Assembly (NCBI GenBank): GCA_943372515.1 | Contig: CALRYY010000007.1 | Coordinates: 1-64,000, forward strand | Origin: RAM1 sp943372515 | Lineage (GTDB): Bacteria; Pseudomonadota; Gammaproteobacteria; Burkholderiales; Burkholderiaceae_C | Direction: 5' to 3' | Length of the DNA stretch: 64,000 bases | In this document: positions 62,215 through 64,000 of the stretch, piece by piece | How the letters are laid out: each line of letters starts with the position of its first letter | Position numbering within the stretch: the first letter of the stretch is position 1 | Made by a program: the position numbers and the translations under genes | Notes under the pieces: model-generated | Told to the model about the DNA's origin: nothing | Database searches by the model: none | Seen by the model: only the letters and a program-made list of their open reading frames with translations

Positions 62215-63630
62215 TCAGCCCAGGCGCTGGCGGTGCCGCGCGACCTGTGCGCGCACCTGGGCGGGGGCCGTGCCGCCCAGCGTGTTGCGCGCGTTCAATG
62301 ACCCGCGCAGGCTCAGGGCCTCGTACACGTCTTTTTCGATGGCCGGATTGAATTCCTTGAGCACGGTCAGGGGCAGCTCCGACAGGTCCACGTTGTGGGA
62401 TATCGCGGCCTTCACGGCGTGGGCCACGGTCTCATGTGCGTCACGGAAGGGCAGGCCCTTTTTGACCAGGTAGTCGGCCAGGTCGGTGGCGGTGGCGTAG
62501 CCGCGTAAAGCGGCGCGCTCCATGGCCTCGGGCTTGACGGTGATGCCGCCCACCATCTCGGCAAAGATGCGCAGCGTGTCTTTCAGCGTGTCCACCGTGT
62601 CAAACAGCGGCTCCTTGTCTTCCTGGTTGTCCTTGTTGTAGGCCAGGGGCTGGCCCTTCATCAGGGTGATCAGGCCCATCAGGTGGCCCACCACGCGGCC
62701 GGTCTTGCCGCGCGCCAGCTCGGGCACGTCGGGGTTTTTCTTCTGCGGCATGATCGAGCTGCCGGTGGTGAAGCGGTCGGCAATCTGGATGAAGCCGAAG
62801 TTCTGGCTCATCCACAAGATCAGCTCTTCGCTGAAGCGGCTGATGTGCACCATGCACAGGCTGGCCGCGGCGGTGAACTCAATGGCAAAGTCGCGGTCGC
62901 TCACGGCGTCCAGGCTGTTCTGGCACACGCAGGGCAGGCCTTGCTCATCGACCATGCCCAGCGCGGCGGCCACGGCCTCACGGTCCAGCGGGTAGCTGGT
63001 GCCGGCCAGCGCGGCGGCGCCCAGCGGCAGGCGGTTGACGCGGCGGCGCACATCGCCCAGGCGCTCGGCGTCGCGCGCAAACATCTCTACATAGGCCAGC
63101 ATGTGGTGGCCAAAGCTCACCGGCTGGGCCACCTGCAAATGCGTGAAGCCCGGCAGGATGACCTCCACATTTTTGTCGGCAATGTCCACCAGCGCCTTTT
63201 GCAGGTCAGCCAGCAGGCCGTCGATCAGGTCGATCTCTGCGCGCAGCCACAGGCGCACGTCGGTGGCCACCTGGTCGTTGCGGCTGCGCCCGGTGTGCAG
63301 CCGCTTGCCCGCGTCGCCCACCAGCTGGGTCAGGCGCGCTTCGATGTTCAGGTGCACGTCTTCCAGGTCCAGCTTCCATTCAAAAGCGCCCGATTCGATT
63401 TCCATCGTGATCTGCGTCATGCCCTTCTGGATGGAGGCCAGGTCGTCTTTGGAGATGATGCCCTGCGCGGCCAGCATGCCGGCGTGGGCCAGCGAGCCGG
63501 CAATGTCGGCCTGCCACATGCGCTTGTCAAAGAAAACGCTGGAGGTGTAGCGTTTGACCAGGTCGCTCATGGGCTCTGAAAAGAGCGCGGACCACGCCTC
63601 GGATTTTTTGTCGAATTGGTTCTGGGACAT
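62215..63630 (-). CDS. argH: Argininosuccinate lyase
   Basis: Last step of arginine synthesis: argininosuccinate to arginine and fumarate. The 471-aa protein has the fumarase/aspartase-superfamily signature GSSIMPQKKNPDVPE, HTGRSRNDQVATD and FTHLQVAQPVSFGHH. ATG 63630 (MSQNQFDKKSEAW) gives the standard N-terminus; the longer frame upstream lies antisense to the divergent kinase gene. The neighbouring kinase gene diverges from it by 43 bp, an arrangement common in Comamonadaceae. Confidence 0.96.
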   Translation of the reverse strand: MSQNQFDKKSEAWSALFSEPMSDLVKRYTSSVFFDKRMWQADIAGSLAHAGMLAAQGIISKDDLASIQKGMTQITMEIESGAFEWKLDLEDVHLNIEARLTQLVGDAGKRLHTGRSRNDQVATDVRLWLRAEIDLIDGLLADLQKALVDIADKNVEVILPGFTHLQVAQPVSFGHHMLAYVEMFARDAERLGDVRRRVNRLPLGAAALAGTSYPLDREAVAAALGMVDEQGLPCVCQNSLDAVSDRDFAIEFTAAASLCMVHISRFSEELILWMSQNFGFIQIADRFTTGSSIMPQKKNPDVPELARGKTGRVVGHLMGLITLMKGQPLAYNKDNQEDKEPLFDTVDTLKDTLRIFAEMVGGITVKPEAMERAALRGYATATDLADYLVKKGLPFRDAHETVAHAVKAAISHNVDLSELPLTVLKEFNPAIEKDVYEALSLRGSLNARNTLGGTAPAQVRAQVARHRQRLG

Positions 63631-63673
63631 GGGTAGGACAATAATCGGGTTCTGACCCCGATTGCCTTGTTGG

Positions 63674-64000
63674 ATGCAGGACTCGCAAATTTTATCGACC
63701 TTCCAGGAGCTGCCCGCAGCCGTGGCGCCGCAGCGGCCTGCGCGCGTGCTGATTTTTGACGCCTGCCAGACCGGGGTGATCCTGCGCGCCGTGCTGTTTG
63801 TCGAATGTGTGATGGGCGTGGGGGCGATGTTTGGCGCGGTGGGGTTCATGGACTGGCTGGCGCGCGTGGCCATGCTGACCGGCGGGGCGCTGCCGGGCAC
63901 GCTGGTGTGGCTGATCGCCGCCTGCAGCGCCAAGAAGCTGCTGGCCCGGCTGCCCAACCCGGCGCAGTATGTGTGCGGTGTGCTTCTCGGTGTGCTGGCA
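63674..64000 (+). CDS. LytS/AlgZ-type sensor histidine kinase, N-terminal part (cut by window edge)
   Basis: 109 codons are visible and remain open at the right edge. After a short polar lead (MQDSQILSTFQELP) come three predicted membrane segments (VILRAVLFVECVMGVGAMFG, the ALPGTLVWLIAACSA stretch and YVCGVLLGVLA). The RPARVLIFDACQTGVILRAV segment matches the start of AlgZ/FimS-like histidine kinases, which in related genomes are divergent from argH and followed by an algR-type regulator. The catalytic domain is outside the window. Confidence 0.75.
   Translation, partial: MQDSQILSTFQELPAAVAPQRPARVLIFDACQTGVILRAVLFVECVMGVGAMFGAVGFMDWLARVAMLTGGALPGTLVWLIAACSAKKLLARLPNPAQYVCGVLLGVLA

Overview
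The window looks like a chromosomal segment of a GC-rich betaproteobacterium, most likely Burkholderiales and probably Comamonadaceae. The evidence is four features together: three Bug/TctC-type solute-binding proteins, the neighbouring pair argH and a divergent LytS/AlgZ-like kinase, the pbpC-yfaS pair, and many aromatic-acid genes of Comamonas/Polaromonas type. This is inference from gene content; there is no rRNA or tRNA gene to settle it.

Region A (1-15.5 kb) is core cell-envelope material. It has the 3' part of a giant RTX protein with fourteen near-identical 372-bp repeats, and a convergent yfaS (alpha-2-macroglobulin)-pbpC (penicillin-binding protein 1C) pair.

Region B (15.9-33.1 kb) starts at an IS3-family transposase remnant. 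It is a 17-gene, all-minus-strand, nearly gap-free catabolic island, bounded by two same-orientation copies of a 26-bp IS-end-like sequence. Read in the order of transcription it encodes a Rieske ferredoxin, a Liv-type ABC importer, a PhdJ-like hydratase-aldolase and a PhdI-like ring-cleaving cupin dioxygenase. A salicylate-5-hydroxylase-like Rieske oxygenase (two subunits), a MarR regulator and an aldehyde dehydrogenase follow. The complete phthalate 4,5-dioxygenase branch (oxygenase, decarboxylase, reductase, dihydrodiol dehydrogenase) and a second MarR regulator end the set. Together they predict: aromatic acid import; hydroxylation to 1-hydroxy-2-naphthoate; ring cleavage to carboxybenzalpyruvate; 2-formylbenzoate; phthalate; protocatechuate. 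A NagG-like oxygenase beside this route suggests 2-naphthoate (or a similar bicyclic acid) as the entry substrate. Two near-identical palindromes precede the two likely transcription units and are candidate MarR operators.

Region C (33.4-55.3 kb) lies between two 371-bp direct repeats, each carrying a copy of the same small acidic gene. It contains a glutathione transferase, then a LysR/Bug/M20 amidohydrolase/D-amino-acid dehydrogenase cluster. A second LysR regulon follows: an FAD oxidoreductase and Bug protein, a porin, and a ten-gene operon. That operon encodes an aldehyde dehydrogenase, Bug protein, SDR, Rid protein, 4-oxalomesaconate hydratase-like amidohydrolase, LigB-type extradiol dioxygenase, acyl-CoA/aryl-CoA synthetase and three tandem RraA-like aldolases. 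Three promoters here share the same spaced 39-bp signature, so they are probably one regulon for a gallate-like meta-cleavage route.

Region D (55.4-64 kb) returns to ordinary chromosomal genes: a MerR remnant, secreted alpha/beta hydrolase, Gre-type factor, small HNH protein, two DUF proteins, glutamate dehydrogenase, a 7TMR-DISM/PAS sensor with no output domain, argH and the start of a LytS/AlgZ-like kinase. No tRNA, rRNA, CRISPR array or replication origin was seen. Transfer and regulation claims are inferences from sequence patterns.
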